NCBI GenBank assembly: GCA_019057385.1 | Contig: JAHQJS010000001.1 | Coordinates: 1-51,724 of the forward strand | DNA from: Candidatus Borrarchaeum weybense | GTDB taxonomy: Archaea > Asgardarchaeota > Sifarchaeia > Borrarchaeales > Borrarchaeaceae | Length of the DNA: 51,724 bases | Direction: 5' to 3' | Part shown: piece by piece, positions 27,261-36,496 of the stretch | How positions within the stretch are numbered: the stretch's first letter is position 1 | How the letters are laid out: the number at the start of each line of letters is the position of its first letter | The notes under the pieces: generated by a model | What the model saw: the letters and a program-made list of their open reading frames with translations, nothing else | Told to the model about the DNA's origin: nothing | Database searches by the model: none | Made by a program: the position numbers and the translations under genes

Positions 27261-27958
27261 CAGATAAACCTTTTTCTAATCCAAACCTGACGAATATGCC
27301 TTAGAGGAAGTTTTTTTAGCTCATTCAAATCTTGGCCGTAGATAATCTTGAAACCATTATTTACTAACATTCGATTTATTGCCAACTTCTTTTTTACAAA
27401 TTTATAGTGCAAGAATTCCGGAGACTTACCATGGAAAACAATATCTATCACATTCGTTTTAGCCAGAAATCCAACCGAACTTAAAGGAAACATTCTATAC
27501 TCTCCACCTTCGCAATTAATCTCGAGTAAGTCAATCCGTGAAATGTTTTCATCAGAGCAAAAAGTATCCAAAGTACGGGTTTTGACTCTTACAGATTCAT
27601 CTTTCAAGTTGTCCTGCTTACTGCATACAAAATTTCGATATAAACTATTGGATTGCGAAGTAAGACCCTCATCTTTATATTTGGGATGTCGAGTGATAAA
27701 AAACTTCACGCGGTCATTGACGTCAGATATAGCAACTCGATGGGGTTGGATATTCTTATGATTTCTCACATTCCTAGCCAAAACTTTGTAGTTACTAGGA
27801 CAAGGTTCAATAGCATAGACAGTTGATTTAGGATGATCATCAGCCCAGTGAATGGCATGCCTCCCATCGAAAGAGCCCACCTCAACAAAAACTAGACTAT
27901 CTCTATGTATCCTATCTAATTGAATCTCAACAAGATTTTTTAAAATATCAGTGTACAG
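27260..27958 (-). CDS. FkbM-family methyltransferase, probable CTG start
   Basis: LVFVEVGSFDGRHAIHWADD and YAIEPCPSNYKVL form the SAM-binding glycine loop and acidic residue; RIDLLEINCEGGEYRMF is the FkbM D-x-L-x-I-x-x-E-G-x-E motif. The longest frame (TTG 28036) overlaps the preceding gene by 76 bases without a binding site. AAGGA lies six bases before CTG 27958, chosen here. FkbM enzymes O-methylate sugars. About 232 aa, normal for the family. Confidence 0.75.
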   Translation of the reverse strand: MYTDILKNLVEIQLDRIHRDSLVFVEVGSFDGRHAIHWADDHPKSTVYAIEPCPSNYKVLARNVRNHKNIQPHRVAISDVNDRVKFFITRHPKYKDEGLTSQSNSLYRNFVCSKQDNLKDESVRVKTRTLDTFCSDENISRIDLLEINCEGGEYRMFPLSSVGFLAKTNVIDIVFHGKSPEFLHYKFVKKKLAINRMLVNNGFKIIYGQDLNELKKLPLRHIRQVWIRKRFI

Positions 27959-27959
27959 A

Positions 27960-28292
27960 TTATTTCCTTCTAAACACAAATGTGGTACTGCCTCTTTTGA
28001 TTTGTTCAATGGTAAAACTTTGCTGCAGTTTTTCAATGCACGCTCTTACATCTTCTTCAGTGACAGATAAAAAAGGCACGAAGTCATGAAATTGCACTTG
28101 AATAAACATGCATTTTTCAAAAAGAAGAAGATCAGTACCAAGTATTATTGGAATCTCAGATCCTTCACAATTTATATGGAGCTCATCAATTTTATCAAAC
28201 CGTTTTAAAATTGAGCTCATTGAAACGACGTTAACTTCTATTGGCTCACGTTTTGATTGGCTGTTGATAGGACATTTTTGTAGACTACTCGT
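27960..28292 (-). pseudogene. 5'-truncated FkbM methyltransferase remnant
   Basis: From ATG 28220 an 86-aa frame begins at the C-terminal FkbM motif (IDELHINCEGSEIPIILG). The same frame extends upstream, inside the 28238 gene, through SSLQKCPINSQSKREP and IEVNVVSMSSILKRF to a stop before 28292. This matches the middle of FkbM proteins, and the SAM-binding half is absent. A methyltransferase gene appears to have replaced the 5' half. Confidence 0.65.
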
Positions 28293-28747
28293 TTATCACA
28301 AAGTTCATAACTATTGAAGAATGAAAACAAGTCATCAAATGATACATAATTTTTATGAAATCTACCTTTCAAACAGATGTCTTTTCTTTCTGGAACAGTT
28401 ATAATAACAAATCCACCGCTCAGCAGTACCTTATCAATTTCTCCCAGCGCTCGAGGAAGTTCCTCAGCTGTTAAATGCTCCAAAACTTCAGAGCACACAA
28501 ATATGTCAACACTTTCATCCTCAAGTGGAGCTGATAAGATATTTCCATAATGAACGTTCAGCCCGTTTAGTGCACAATAGCACAGCTTATCAAAATCAAT
28601 ATCAAAAGATTCGTTTGGGATATTCCGCGTATTGAGCCCCCTACCAATTTGCCCATTTCCACATCCAAAGTCAACCACCAGAGGAACTTTATCCTGAGGC
28701 AAAAAAGCAGAGATGAGTTCCAGCATGTCTGTGTACCTGATGTTCAT
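28238..28747 (-). CDS. class I SAM-dependent methyltransferase, 169 aa
   Basis: VVDFGCGNGQIGRGL (residues ~24-38) is SAM motif I; ESFDIDFDKL holds the acidic ribose ligand; VDIFVCSEVLEHL and GGFVIITVPERKD fit motifs II and III of Methyltransf_11. It probably methylates a sugar or nucleotide sugar within the glycan cluster. Its 3' end overlaps the truncated FkbM frame. Confidence 0.8.
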   Translation of the reverse strand: MNIRYTDMLELISAFLPQDKVPLVVDFGCGNGQIGRGLNTRNIPNESFDIDFDKLCYCALNGLNVHYGNILSAPLEDESVDIFVCSEVLEHLTAEELPRALGEIDKVLLSGGFVIITVPERKDICLKGRFHKNYVSFDDLFSFFNSYELCDKRVVYKNVLSTANQNVSQ

Positions 28748-28751
28748 TATG

Positions 28752-29330
28752 CTACTTTCTGGCTTCCAAGTAAAGGCTCCAACCTTTGTATCTGGGAAAA
28801 TCTTTTCCTACAAAAATTGGTGAGCATACTTCATAGGACAGCTTTTTGATCTCTCTAAATCCCGCTTGACTTACATAATAAACTAGAGTTTCCCAGTCAA
28901 AAGCCATCTTATGACCATGCCCAGATTTTCCTTCCGTGTAAAACCAACTTAATAATCTTCCTAGAATAGTTGGTGGAAAATCTGGATCTACCGTAGGAGC
29001 AGAACTCGAGAATATCCACTTTTCTTTGTTAAGATAAGCTTTAATCCCTGCAACAATATCCGGCACTACTATTCGGATGATTCCTCTTGGTTTTAGTGTT
29101 CTATGTATTTCTTTAAACAAATGAGGCAGAGCTACCGGGGCTACGTGCTCCATAACATGCGAGCCATAGTAACAATCAACAGAGTCATCTTCGATAGGCA
29201 TTCTCTTCATGGAATTGAGATCATATCGAAAATCCGCCGCGCCAGATAAATCTAAGATTTTCCATTCTTTTCTAATCGTGGGAGAAAACTTTTTGAATCC
29301 CTTTGCCCCACCAATATTTATCTTCAGCAT
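28752..29330 (-). CDS. SAM-dependent methyltransferase-like protein, 192 aa
   Basis: The N-terminus KINIGGAKGFKKF is a shortened motif I. ILDLSGAADFRYDL, DDSVDCYYGSHVMEHV and GIIRIVVPDIVAGI fit the family seen in polysaccharide loci. It overlaps the NeuB-like stop by seven bases. Substrate unknown. Confidence 0.75.
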   Translation of the reverse strand: MLKINIGGAKGFKKFSPTIRKEWKILDLSGAADFRYDLNSMKRMPIEDDSVDCYYGSHVMEHVAPVALPHLFKEIHRTLKPRGIIRIVVPDIVAGIKAYLNKEKWIFSSSAPTVDPDFPPTILGRLLSWFYTEGKSGHGHKMAFDWETLVYYVSQAGFREIKKLSYEVCSPIFVGKDFPRYKGWSLYLEARK

Positions 29331-30166
29331 TCTTTGGCACTCTTTCTCAGTTTTTTCTTGATTTTTTCTTCACTATCAAACACAGTCCACGATCCCGTTC
29401 CCAATGCTTTCTCTAAATCCCGCATGTACTTAACCAGCTTAAAAGCACCAGGAATTTCAATACTCGCCGCCTGATCCGAACCGTATATCGCTCTATTCAA
29501 TGTCATGTGGAATTCGATCATCTTCGCTCCTAATGCCGCTGCCACCACCATAAGAACAACGCCAGGATGATGATTAGAAAAGCCCACTTTAATATCTGGA
29601 TATTCAAAATATAGTGTTCTGATAAAGTTTAGGTTAACTTCCTCAGGATCCGTTGGATAAGTAGAGGTACAAGCGAGAATGTACTTCACTTGAGGATGAA
29701 GAAAATCCACCGCTTTTTTAACCTCTTCAGCGGTAGACATTCCTGTCGATAGAATCACAGGTTTTCCAGTTCGAGATACAGCTTCCAGTAATTCAAAATC
29801 CGTAATGCAAGCCGAGGCGAGCTTAATGAATGGAGGATTATAGTTCATCAAGAACTCAACTGACTTCCAATCCCAAGGTGAAGCAAACCATCCCATTTTC
29901 TTCTCTGCACAGTATCGGTCTATCTCATCATACTCTTCTTCACTAAATTCCAATCCTTCTTTTTGCTGTCTATTGGTTGTGCCCCAAGGTGATTCTCTAT
30001 GGCGGTCGAGTTCTTCTGGAGTGTAAACTAAATCAATAGTTCTTTTCTGGAATTTGACATAGTCAATTCCTGCTAACTTAGCGACATCGATCATTTTCTT
30101 AGCGATATCAATATCCCCGTTATGATTAATACCTATTTCCGCAACGATGATGCATTTGTTACTCAT
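29324..30166 (-). CDS. neuB: NeuB-like nonulosonic acid synthase, 280 aa
   Basis: AEIGINHNGDIDIAKKMIDV, YVKFQKRT, FASPWDW, IKLASACITDFELL and SFSNHH-type VGFSNHHPG are hallmarks of the NeuB/SpsE TIM barrel. These condense phosphoenolpyruvate with a hexosamine to make sialic, legionaminic or pseudaminic acid. The usual C-terminal SAF (antifreeze-like) domain is missing; the protein ends ~60 residues early, as in some SpsE-like forms. Overlaps both neighbours, so it is in one operon with NeuA. Confidence 0.88.
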   Translation of the reverse strand: MSNKCIIVAEIGINHNGDIDIAKKMIDVAKLAGIDYVKFQKRTIDLVYTPEELDRHRESPWGTTNRQQKEGLEFSEEEYDEIDRYCAEKKMGWFASPWDWKSVEFLMNYNPPFIKLASACITDFELLEAVSRTGKPVILSTGMSTAEEVKKAVDFLHPQVKYILACTSTYPTDPEEVNLNFIRTLYFEYPDIKVGFSNHHPGVVLMVVAAALGAKMIEFHMTLNRAIYGSDQAASIEIPGAFKLVKYMRDLEKALGTGSWTVFDSEEKIKKKLRKSAKEC

Positions 30167-30981
30167 TGTTCTCCTCCTACTGGAATGCCCCAGTATTTAC
30201 AGTTTGTACCACAGTAAGGAATTTCTTTTCTCCTGCCACTGCAGTGCATTTCTTTCATCCACCTTCTCTTATTACAATTCCAGAGTTCGCTGAGCGTATT
30301 GTCTCGAATATTACCTAAGACTAACTCACCTTCTGGATCAAATCTTACACATACTGAAACATTCCCATGTCTATCAATTGCTAAGCGGGTTAGAAAATCC
30401 CAACATACTCCAATCTCTGGAATAGTAGGAAGTCTTTTATACTCAACACTTCCTTTCGGAGCATGAAGAGTTCTTGTTACAATTTGCAAATCAAATTTAT
30501 CATAGCATTTTCTGTAGGAGTTACCGACGAAGCGTAAAGTAGTATATGGTTTTTTATTCCCTTTTATTTTGAGAAATTCTTCAAGGATGTGAAACTGTTC
30601 TTCAGCTTCATAGTCATTCTCAATAATAGAAATGGATAAAATATCTAACTTCCCAATTATCTCATCCGCCTTTTCTACCAGTAATTTCCCATTGCTAACG
30701 ATATTAGTAACACAATGCTTAAACAGAGACACGGCTTTTCCAAAATGTGGATATAACAAACTTTCGCCATTGTTATGTAGTTGAACTACAATTCCCTCTG
30801 GTGTTTCTTCAGCGATTTTTTCTACTAAGCAAAAATCCATATCTCCATATTTAAGATCACCATAGAGCCTGTCACGCTCTCTTCTGCCGCACATCCAGCA
30901 GCATTTATTGCATCGTGAGGTTAGTTCTACATTAATATTACACAATCCATTTAGATTTCTCTCATTCATATGGTAGTCCAT
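30163..30981 (-). CDS. SPASM-type radical SAM enzyme, 272 aa
   Basis: SRCNKCCWMCGRRE is the C-x3-C-x2-C cluster motif; QLHNNGESLLYPHF is the G-E-P-like region. The C-terminus (CVRFDPEGELVLGNIRDN, then CSGRRKEIPYCGTNC) matches a SPASM auxiliary Fe-S site. Similar genes sit beside NeuB/SpsE-like synthases in glycan loci and may modify the sugar precursor. Start at 30981 or M5 (30969). Confidence 0.82.
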   Translation of the reverse strand: MDYHMNERNLNGLCNINVELTSRCNKCCWMCGRRERDRLYGDLKYGDMDFCLVEKIAEETPEGIVVQLHNNGESLLYPHFGKAVSLFKHCVTNIVSNGKLLVEKADEIIGKLDILSISIIENDYEAEEQFHILEEFLKIKGNKKPYTTLRFVGNSYRKCYDKFDLQIVTRTLHAPKGSVEYKRLPTIPEIGVCWDFLTRLAIDRHGNVSVCVRFDPEGELVLGNIRDNTLSELWNCNKRRWMKEMHCSGRRKEIPYCGTNCKYWGIPVGGEQ

Positions 30982-31802
30982 CCTCCGTCAACTATTATGG
31001 TTTGTCCAGTTACAAAACTAGAGGCGTCGCATGCCAAGTAAATTAAAGCTCCATCAAGTTCTTTGGGATGTCCTGTTCTATTGAGGACTGTTTTATTTTC
31101 CAGTTTTTTGAGGAAAGGATCTCTCGAGTTTACACTATTTGAACTTTTACTTTCTACATTTGGAAAAGGACCAGGAAGAATAGCATTACATCTAATACCA
31201 TACTTTCCCCAAAACGAAGCAACATATCTGGTGAAAGCTAATATTCCCGCTTTGTTAACACTATAAGTCGCGGGATTTAGAAATTCTGAATCCTCATATA
31301 ACCTTGAATCTGGAGCGACGATAGAATACATCGATCCTATATTGATAATACTTCCTCTTCTTTTTTCCTTGATAAGCTGCTTTCCAATAATCTGAGTTAT
31401 CAAAACGGCTCCATAGATTCCACATTCAAATGCTGATTTCCAATGTACATATGTCAAGTTTTCTAAAAAACCTTCTTGAGTATTAAAGCCTGTTCTTTCA
31501 CCCATGTCATAAGCATTGTTTATAATAGCATCAATGGTAAAATCATATGCAAAGCTCGTTATGATGTCTCTAAGTCTTGCTCGATCATAAAAATCTACCT
31601 GAGCACCAAAAACTTTATCCTCACCAAACCGCTCACGATATTCTTCAGTTTGCTCTACTACTTTAATAGAACGACTCAAGAGAATAACTCTGGCTCCAAC
31701 TTTTAGAAACGCTTCGCACGCATATCTTCCCAAGAAGCCTGAGGCACCAGTAATCAGCACCGTTTTATTTTTTATGTTAAATATTTTTTCCAATTCATTC
31801 AT
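30966..31802 (-). CDS. short-chain dehydrogenase/reductase, 278 aa
   Basis: ATG 31802 overlaps the NeuA stop; the longer frame to 31904 lies inside neuA and is rejected. TVLITGASGFLGRYA is the NAD(P)-binding loop; IINNAYD, SIINIGSMYS and ATYSVNKAG give the catalytic S-Y-K set; IIVDGGW ends the family. It likely oxidises or reduces the sugar intermediate of the neighbouring pathway. Confidence 0.87.
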   Translation of the reverse strand: MNELEKIFNIKNKTVLITGASGFLGRYACEAFLKVGARVILLSRSIKVVEQTEEYRERFGEDKVFGAQVDFYDRARLRDIITSFAYDFTIDAIINNAYDMGERTGFNTQEGFLENLTYVHWKSAFECGIYGAVLITQIIGKQLIKEKRRGSIINIGSMYSIVAPDSRLYEDSEFLNPATYSVNKAGILAFTRYVASFWGKYGIRCNAILPGPFPNVESKSSNSVNSRDPFLKKLENKTVLNRTGHPKELDGALIYLACDASSFVTGQTIIVDGGWTTI

Positions 31803-32472
31803 GTTGATGATCCATGAGTTTATAAATATTATGAAGGTCTTCAGAGGAATCAACCTGGAAGGAATTCCAGAAAGGCACTTCCACGTATCCAATTTTTCCA
31901 CCAAGTCTGCAGGTACTTCTCATAAAGAATTCTTTTGAGAAGATATAAAAAGCCCCAGACTCTATCAAAGCTTTCGGGCCTTTTCTAGTCTGTCTCGTCA
32001 TTCTATTCTTGAAATTATAATTAGCTGGCTTTAGTCCTTTCTTTCCATCCAACCAAAATAGCATATCCTCAGGGCACACCGCACTAAATAAAGAATCGTA
32101 TTTCATCTCCAAAAATTTATCTATTCCTCTATCTATATCTTCGGAATCAATCATTGGAGATGTCGCCTGGATCAACACGATAACATCACATTCAATACAT
32201 TCTAGAAAGTGGGATACGGCCTCTTCAGTAGGACTATCATCTCTACAAAATATTCCAGGCCTATCAATGACCTTTGCTCCGTATGTCTCTGAGACTTGCC
32301 CTATTTCTTTATTATCAGTACTCACATAAACTTCTTCAACCTTTGAGTGGTAAGCCGCTATAATAGAATAGGCTATAAGAGGTAATCCGCAAAGGTCACG
32401 AATATTCTTCTTTCGAATTCCTTTACTTCCACCTCTTGCTGGAATTAAAGTGACTATTTTTTGCTCACTCAT
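31795..32472 (-). CDS. neuA: NeuA-like CMP-nonulosonate synthetase, 225 aa
   Basis: LIPARGGSKGIRKKNIRDLC is the CTP-binding signature of CMP-Neu5Ac synthetases. VYVSTDNKEI, IVLIQATSPM, RMTRQTRKGPKALIESGAFY and VPFWNSFQVDSSED follow in family order. It activates the sugar acid as CMP-sugar for transfer. Overlaps the upstream GT2 gene by four bases. Confidence 0.9.
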   Translation of the reverse strand: MSEQKIVTLIPARGGSKGIRKKNIRDLCGLPLIAYSIIAAYHSKVEEVYVSTDNKEIGQVSETYGAKVIDRPGIFCRDDSPTEEAVSHFLECIECDVIVLIQATSPMIDSEDIDRGIDKFLEMKYDSLFSAVCPEDMLFWLDGKKGLKPANYNFKNRMTRQTRKGPKALIESGAFYIFSKEFFMRSTCRLGGKIGYVEVPFWNSFQVDSSEDLHNIYKLMDHQHE

Positions 32473-33239
32473 TTCAAGATCCTTGTGTTAGCCACACTGA
32501 TGCCTTGGTTAAATCTCTGTTCGACTATGCTAATGATATACTTTTTAGTTTTCTTAATACGCTTTTTCTTATACTCTGATCTAGACATTCTAGAGTCATG
32601 AGCACGATATATAGAAACAATATCATCTATAAAAAGAGGAATAAAACCAAATCGAATTGCTCTCCTCCACATTTCGTTGTCTGAAGAAAATCTGAGCGTC
32701 TCGTCATACAATCCCAATCTCTTATGAAACTCTCGCCTAACCATAACTGACTGAGCATGAATAAGACGATGATGATATTCCTTCCTTAAATCCATCTCCT
32801 GACTCAACTTTTTCATTAGCTTTTTTCTACGTAGATGAGAATTCTTGGATAACGAGCCATCGGCTTGACGAACTAAAACTCCGCTATGGCACCACAACTT
32901 ATCCGGAGTTTGCTTAAGTCCTTTATGCCTTATCTCTATAGAATTGGGTGTTAGCATGTCATCAGCATCTATCATCACAATATAATCACCTTTTGTTCGG
33001 ATGATACCTTCGTTTTTCGCCACGCTATATCCACTATTCTCGTTGAGACGATAATAGAAAATTCGACCGTCTTTTAGATAAGGTTGTATTACTTCATAAG
33101 GATTATCTAAAGATGCGTCATCAATAATAATCAGTTCCCAATTTGAATAACTTTGCTTTAGCACAGATTTTATCAAATCCGGGATATAGTGTTTATAATT
33201 AAAAAGAGTAGTAACTACAGATATCAAATCAGCATTCAT
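32469..33239 (-). CDS. family 2 glycosyltransferase, 256 aa
   Basis: ISVVTTLFNYKHYIPDLIKS, LIIIDDASLDNP and IDADDMLTP give the GT2 N-terminal strand, first Asp pair and D-x-D. The C-terminus is basic. About 40% of the pattern is shared with the 34962 protein (LFNY, IDDAS, DADDML), so these are paralogues. Confidence 0.86.
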   Translation of the reverse strand: MNADLISVVTTLFNYKHYIPDLIKSVLKQSYSNWELIIIDDASLDNPYEVIQPYLKDGRIFYYRLNENSGYSVAKNEGIIRTKGDYIVMIDADDMLTPNSIEIRHKGLKQTPDKLWCHSGVLVRQADGSLSKNSHLRRKKLMKKLSQEMDLRKEYHHRLIHAQSVMVRREFHKRLGLYDETLRFSSDNEMWRRAIRFGFIPLFIDDIVSIYRAHDSRMSRSEYKKKRIKKTKKYIISIVEQRFNQGISVANTRILK

Positions 33240-34204
33240 AATAAACTATGCATAAAAGTCAAATATTGCTTTGCCACTTCATTAATCAAAACATGATCAT
33301 TTCGAATAGGAAGCCGCTTTTGCGAGGCTTTTACCATTGCCTTAGCAATGATACTTCGATCTATTGGCTTTGGATGATACAAATCAAGAGGTTTAAAATC
33401 ATATGGTTTATCTATATTGCAAACGTATCCTCCGGAAAGGCGAACAAGTTCTGGAGTTCCTCCAACATTATTAGATATCACAGGAACTTTTGCTGTAATA
33501 GCTTCAACTACACTATTAGGACAACTATCAAACCAACAAAGATGAATAGAAGCGCACGCTATTTTAAGATATCTGGCTATTCGATTTTGATCTATAACAC
33601 CGAGATACGATATACTTGGACATCCCTCGAAGTACCTTTTCTGCTCTTTATCCGATAAGCCACTCCTGCTTAAATCCCCAGCTACCAACAACCTGCTACT
33701 CTCGATATTTGCCAGCAAAAAAGATTCGATAATATCTCGCAATCTCTTATGAGGACGCCATCTTGAAAAAGCTACAAAAACATTCTTTTCTGAAACTTTA
33801 ACCGGCTTAGCTTTTTCAAAAAATTCTGGGTCTGCCCCATTGTAGATAACTGCTCTGGGTCCCTTAAACTTCCCAAGGAATACATCTCCCATGTGACTAG
33901 AGAATTGAGATTGGTAAACTACAGCATCGGACTTATGCAAACTTTCGCTAATACCTTTATTCCTTTTTACATAATCAACTCGCGTGTCATGCCAAACTCC
34001 ATCAATCCTTACAATTTTAATTCTTGACTTTGTAGGTTTTAATCTAATAATATGCAAAGAAATGTCGGCTTCGTGCTGAGGATTATCTGTAACTTTTACG
34101 CCCATAGAAAGTAGAGCGTGCCCGAGTCTGCTGCAGAATGCAGACTTACCTTGCAGTTGCACATCTTGTGATAAACCATTTGGAATGTAGACAATCATGC
34201 TCAT
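33236..34204 (-). CDS. GT4-like glycosyltransferase, 322 aa
   Basis: RAVIYNGADPEFFEK, VAFSRWRPHKRLRDIIESF and SCPNSVVEAITAKVPVISNN are the GT-B fold donor-site motifs (the E-x7-E-like region). The N-terminus IVYIPNGLS and GVWHDTRVDY form the acceptor domain. It transfers a nucleotide sugar to an unknown acceptor. Confidence 0.86.
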   Translation of the reverse strand: MSMIVYIPNGLSQDVQLQGKSAFCSRLGHALLSMGVKVTDNPQHEADISLHIIRLKPTKSRIKIVRIDGVWHDTRVDYVKRNKGISESLHKSDAVVYQSQFSSHMGDVFLGKFKGPRAVIYNGADPEFFEKAKPVKVSEKNVFVAFSRWRPHKRLRDIIESFLLANIESSRLLVAGDLSRSGLSDKEQKRYFEGCPSISYLGVIDQNRIARYLKIACASIHLCWFDSCPNSVVEAITAKVPVISNNVGGTPELVRLSGGYVCNIDKPYDFKPLDLYHPKPIDRSIIAKAMVKASQKRLPIRNDHVLINEVAKQYLTFMHSLL

Positions 34205-34965
34205 CCTTTTATCGAACGAATATCAACATGTTTTAAATCAGGATATAAATTAGTTCTTGTATGTCCGACGAGTATCTCTCTATTCGCTGGAACCATCCAT
34301 CTAAAGTTGAAATCAACAATAAATGATTTTATTTTATGAGTGCTATGTGGAAGATTCTTATCCTTTCCTTCATGCTGCTTATTCCATTGATGATGTACTT
34401 CTCCATAGACAGGATTTCCTCCTGTCCAGAAGTAGGTAGAGTCATACAGGTCTATACCAAAAATAACGATATGTTTATATCCAAGCCTATAAATCAATTC
34501 CAGAAGCACTGCTATAGACATATCGTAACTTTTAGTTAGTCGACTTTTTTGCATTACATATTTTGCCGTAAAAACTTTATCAGTACGTCTTGGATCTCTC
34601 TTTATCATGGCATACTCATATTTATATGGCATATCTCCGACGACAGTATGTAGAAGAGCGGATGATCCATCTCTCAGTCTTAATCCTTTTCCTTTCTCAA
34701 AAAGATATTTTACATTTTGATACTGCTTTCTCTTTTCATTGAATCTCCTCTTGAGGATCGGAAAATTGTAATATTTAGCCTCGACATGATAAAAATCTGG
34801 AACGATAGTTGGATGATAAATCCAATTGTTAAGAGTCCAGATATCACATGCCCGAATCGCATCCCATTCTTCCTTTGTTATAAAATTGATGGAAGGACCA
34901 GACCCTAAAAGTACACAGGTATCACTTTTCTTCTGTTTATATATCTCTCTCAATGAAAACATCAT
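34201..34965 (-). CDS. GT42/DUF115-like sialyltransferase candidate, 254 aa
   Basis: CVLLGSGPSINFITKEEWDA begins with the G-x-G-P-S loop, and YDMSIAVLLELIYRLGYKHI, then VIFGIDLYDS, match the GT42 pattern (helix, then I-x-x-x-G-I-D-x-Y). HSTHKIKSF supplies a possible catalytic His. GT42 enzymes use CMP-sialic acid, which fits the NeuB and NeuA genes just downstream. DUF115/MptE-like proteins share this fold, so the sialyltransferase call is tentative. Confidence 0.55.
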   Translation of the reverse strand: MMFSLREIYKQKKSDTCVLLGSGPSINFITKEEWDAIRACDIWTLNNWIYHPTIVPDFYHVEAKYYNFPILKRRFNEKRKQYQNVKYLFEKGKGLRLRDGSSALLHTVVGDMPYKYEYAMIKRDPRRTDKVFTAKYVMQKSRLTKSYDMSIAVLLELIYRLGYKHIVIFGIDLYDSTYFWTGGNPVYGEVHHQWNKQHEGKDKNLPHSTHKIKSFIVDFNFRWMVPANREILVGHTRTNLYPDLKHVDIRSIKG

Positions 34966-35678
34966 TCACACATCTCTAATCCCGAGAAGTCCCCACCTTT
35001 CCTCTTTTCTAAAACTTCGTGCATTCTTCTATTTAAATTTTCCCTATCCTTCCTCTTCCTTTTACTTCGATGCATTTGCTTACCATGAATTCGATATATG
35101 GCAACATCCTCATCTACTGTACCAACCTTGAAGTCGGCATTGGCAATGCGAAGAAACATTTCTCTATCACCCTGAGCCCAAAACCAAGGATCATACAAGC
35201 CAATTTTTCGATGAATTTCTTTCCTTAACATTACTCCCTGAGCGTGAATCCAAAGAGCATTTTTAGTTTCTATCCATTTAGGCCACATTGGATCACGAAC
35301 TAACTTTTTGTTCCTTTCAAGACGTAGGCAAGGCCCGTGAACCAAATCATATCCCTCCATTAATTTTTTGTATCTCAAACTTATTCCATTTTCTGTGAGC
35401 ATATCATCCGCATCTAGCATAACTAATATTTCAGATTTAGCAGATCTAATTCCCATATTTTTAGCATTGGAATAATTCCTATTCTCAGGTAAACGAATGT
35501 ATCTAACTCGTTCGCACAAGAAGGGACGAATTTCTTCAAAAGGATTATCTGTTGACGCATCATCAACAATAATTAATTCTGAACAGATGAAATCCTGCTT
35601 CAAAAAAGATTCTATGCATTCAGAGATATACTCTCTATAGTTAAATAAGGTAGATATAACAGAAACTTTAATTTTCAT
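34962..35678 (-). CDS. family 2 glycosyltransferase, 238 aa
   Basis: ATG 35678 is used; the frame from 35705 overlaps the previous gene. VSVISTLFNYREYISECIES, LIIVDDASTDNP and MLDADDMLTENG are GT2 motifs. Paralogue of the 32469 protein. The C-terminus is very basic (HRSKRKRKDRENLNRRMHE). Confidence 0.86.
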   Translation of the reverse strand: MKIKVSVISTLFNYREYISECIESFLKQDFICSELIIVDDASTDNPFEEIRPFLCERVRYIRLPENRNYSNAKNMGIRSAKSEILVMLDADDMLTENGISLRYKKLMEGYDLVHGPCLRLERNKKLVRDPMWPKWIETKNALWIHAQGVMLRKEIHRKIGLYDPWFWAQGDREMFLRIANADFKVGTVDEDVAIYRIHGKQMHRSKRKRKDRENLNRRMHEVLEKRKGGDFSGLEMCE

Positions 35679-35680
35679 GA

Positions 35681-36496
35681 TTAATAAGAACTTGTGAACA
35701 ACCAATCATTAGTTATGGAAATGTACTCCATCATTTCCCTAGCAACTACTCCATTGATCCGGCCAATTCTATTTTGTTCTCTTCTTATATTTTCTACTAT
35801 ATCATCGACACCTGTCCATTTGATAGCATTTGGTAAATTTCCATTGTAGATGCATCGAATGCCCATCAGACCCAGTTCGATAACGGTGTTTGGAAGCCCA
35901 TCATGTTCTGTCAGTCTTAAGCCCAAGAAACACTTACGATACACATCGGGCATATCTTTATATGGTATTTCTCGGTCTGTCCCAACCTCTCCATGGATAC
36001 AGTTAATACTGCCTAACCTACTAAGCACCTCTTCGGCAAGTTTACCGTTGTAAACGTGAGGCCTGCGCTTACATCCATATGTGTATAAGTCATTTCCCAG
36101 AGGACAAGGTCTAAAGCGTTCAGGGAGAACCGTCGATACAGGAACAAACTGATACTCTAACCCCACCTCTCTAAGATCGTCAGCGATAAATTCTGAGATT
36201 GCTATGTGCCTAACATGTTTTTGTCCAGGAAGATGAGAAAAGCATTCATTCAATCCTTTATGGTTTAATTTCCCTTGAGCATGCAAAGACAGGAATTTAG
36301 CATCTGTTCCTCCCCAAAGTATTACCGCTAATGACTTATGCTTAAAAGCTCTCTTGAGCATTGAAGGCGAGTAGCAGCCAAAGAAGATTGCTGGTTTTGT
36401 TCGGTCATCATACTTCTCAAGTTGATATTTCTTCCTGAGTCTACCTTCCATGTATCTCAGGCTAACAGCTACAGATATTTGTTTAATTCTCATCAT
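35681..36496 (-). CDS. glycosyltransferase-like protein (GT-B type), 271 aa
   Basis: AIFFGCYSPSM, LAVILWGGTDAKFLS and AISEFIADDLREVGLEYQFV resemble the N-terminal half of GT-B enzymes. YRKCFLGLRLTEHDGLPNTV and IELGLMGIRCIYNGN form the donor-site E-x-G region. No D-x-D. Likely a glycan-cluster transferase; donor unknown. Confidence 0.7.
   Translation of the reverse strand: MMRIKQISVAVSLRYMEGRLRKKYQLEKYDDRTKPAIFFGCYSPSMLKRAFKHKSLAVILWGGTDAKFLSLHAQGKLNHKGLNECFSHLPGQKHVRHIAISEFIADDLREVGLEYQFVPVSTVLPERFRPCPLGNDLYTYGCKRRPHVYNGKLAEEVLSRLGSINCIHGEVGTDREIPYKDMPDVYRKCFLGLRLTEHDGLPNTVIELGLMGIRCIYNGNLPNAIKWTGVDDIVENIRREQNRIGRINGVVAREMMEYISITNDWLFTSSY

Noticed and set aside
30966..31904. 312-aa form of the SDR starting at 31904
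   Set aside because: The first 34 residues lie inside neuA and lack a binding site; ATG 31802 is better.
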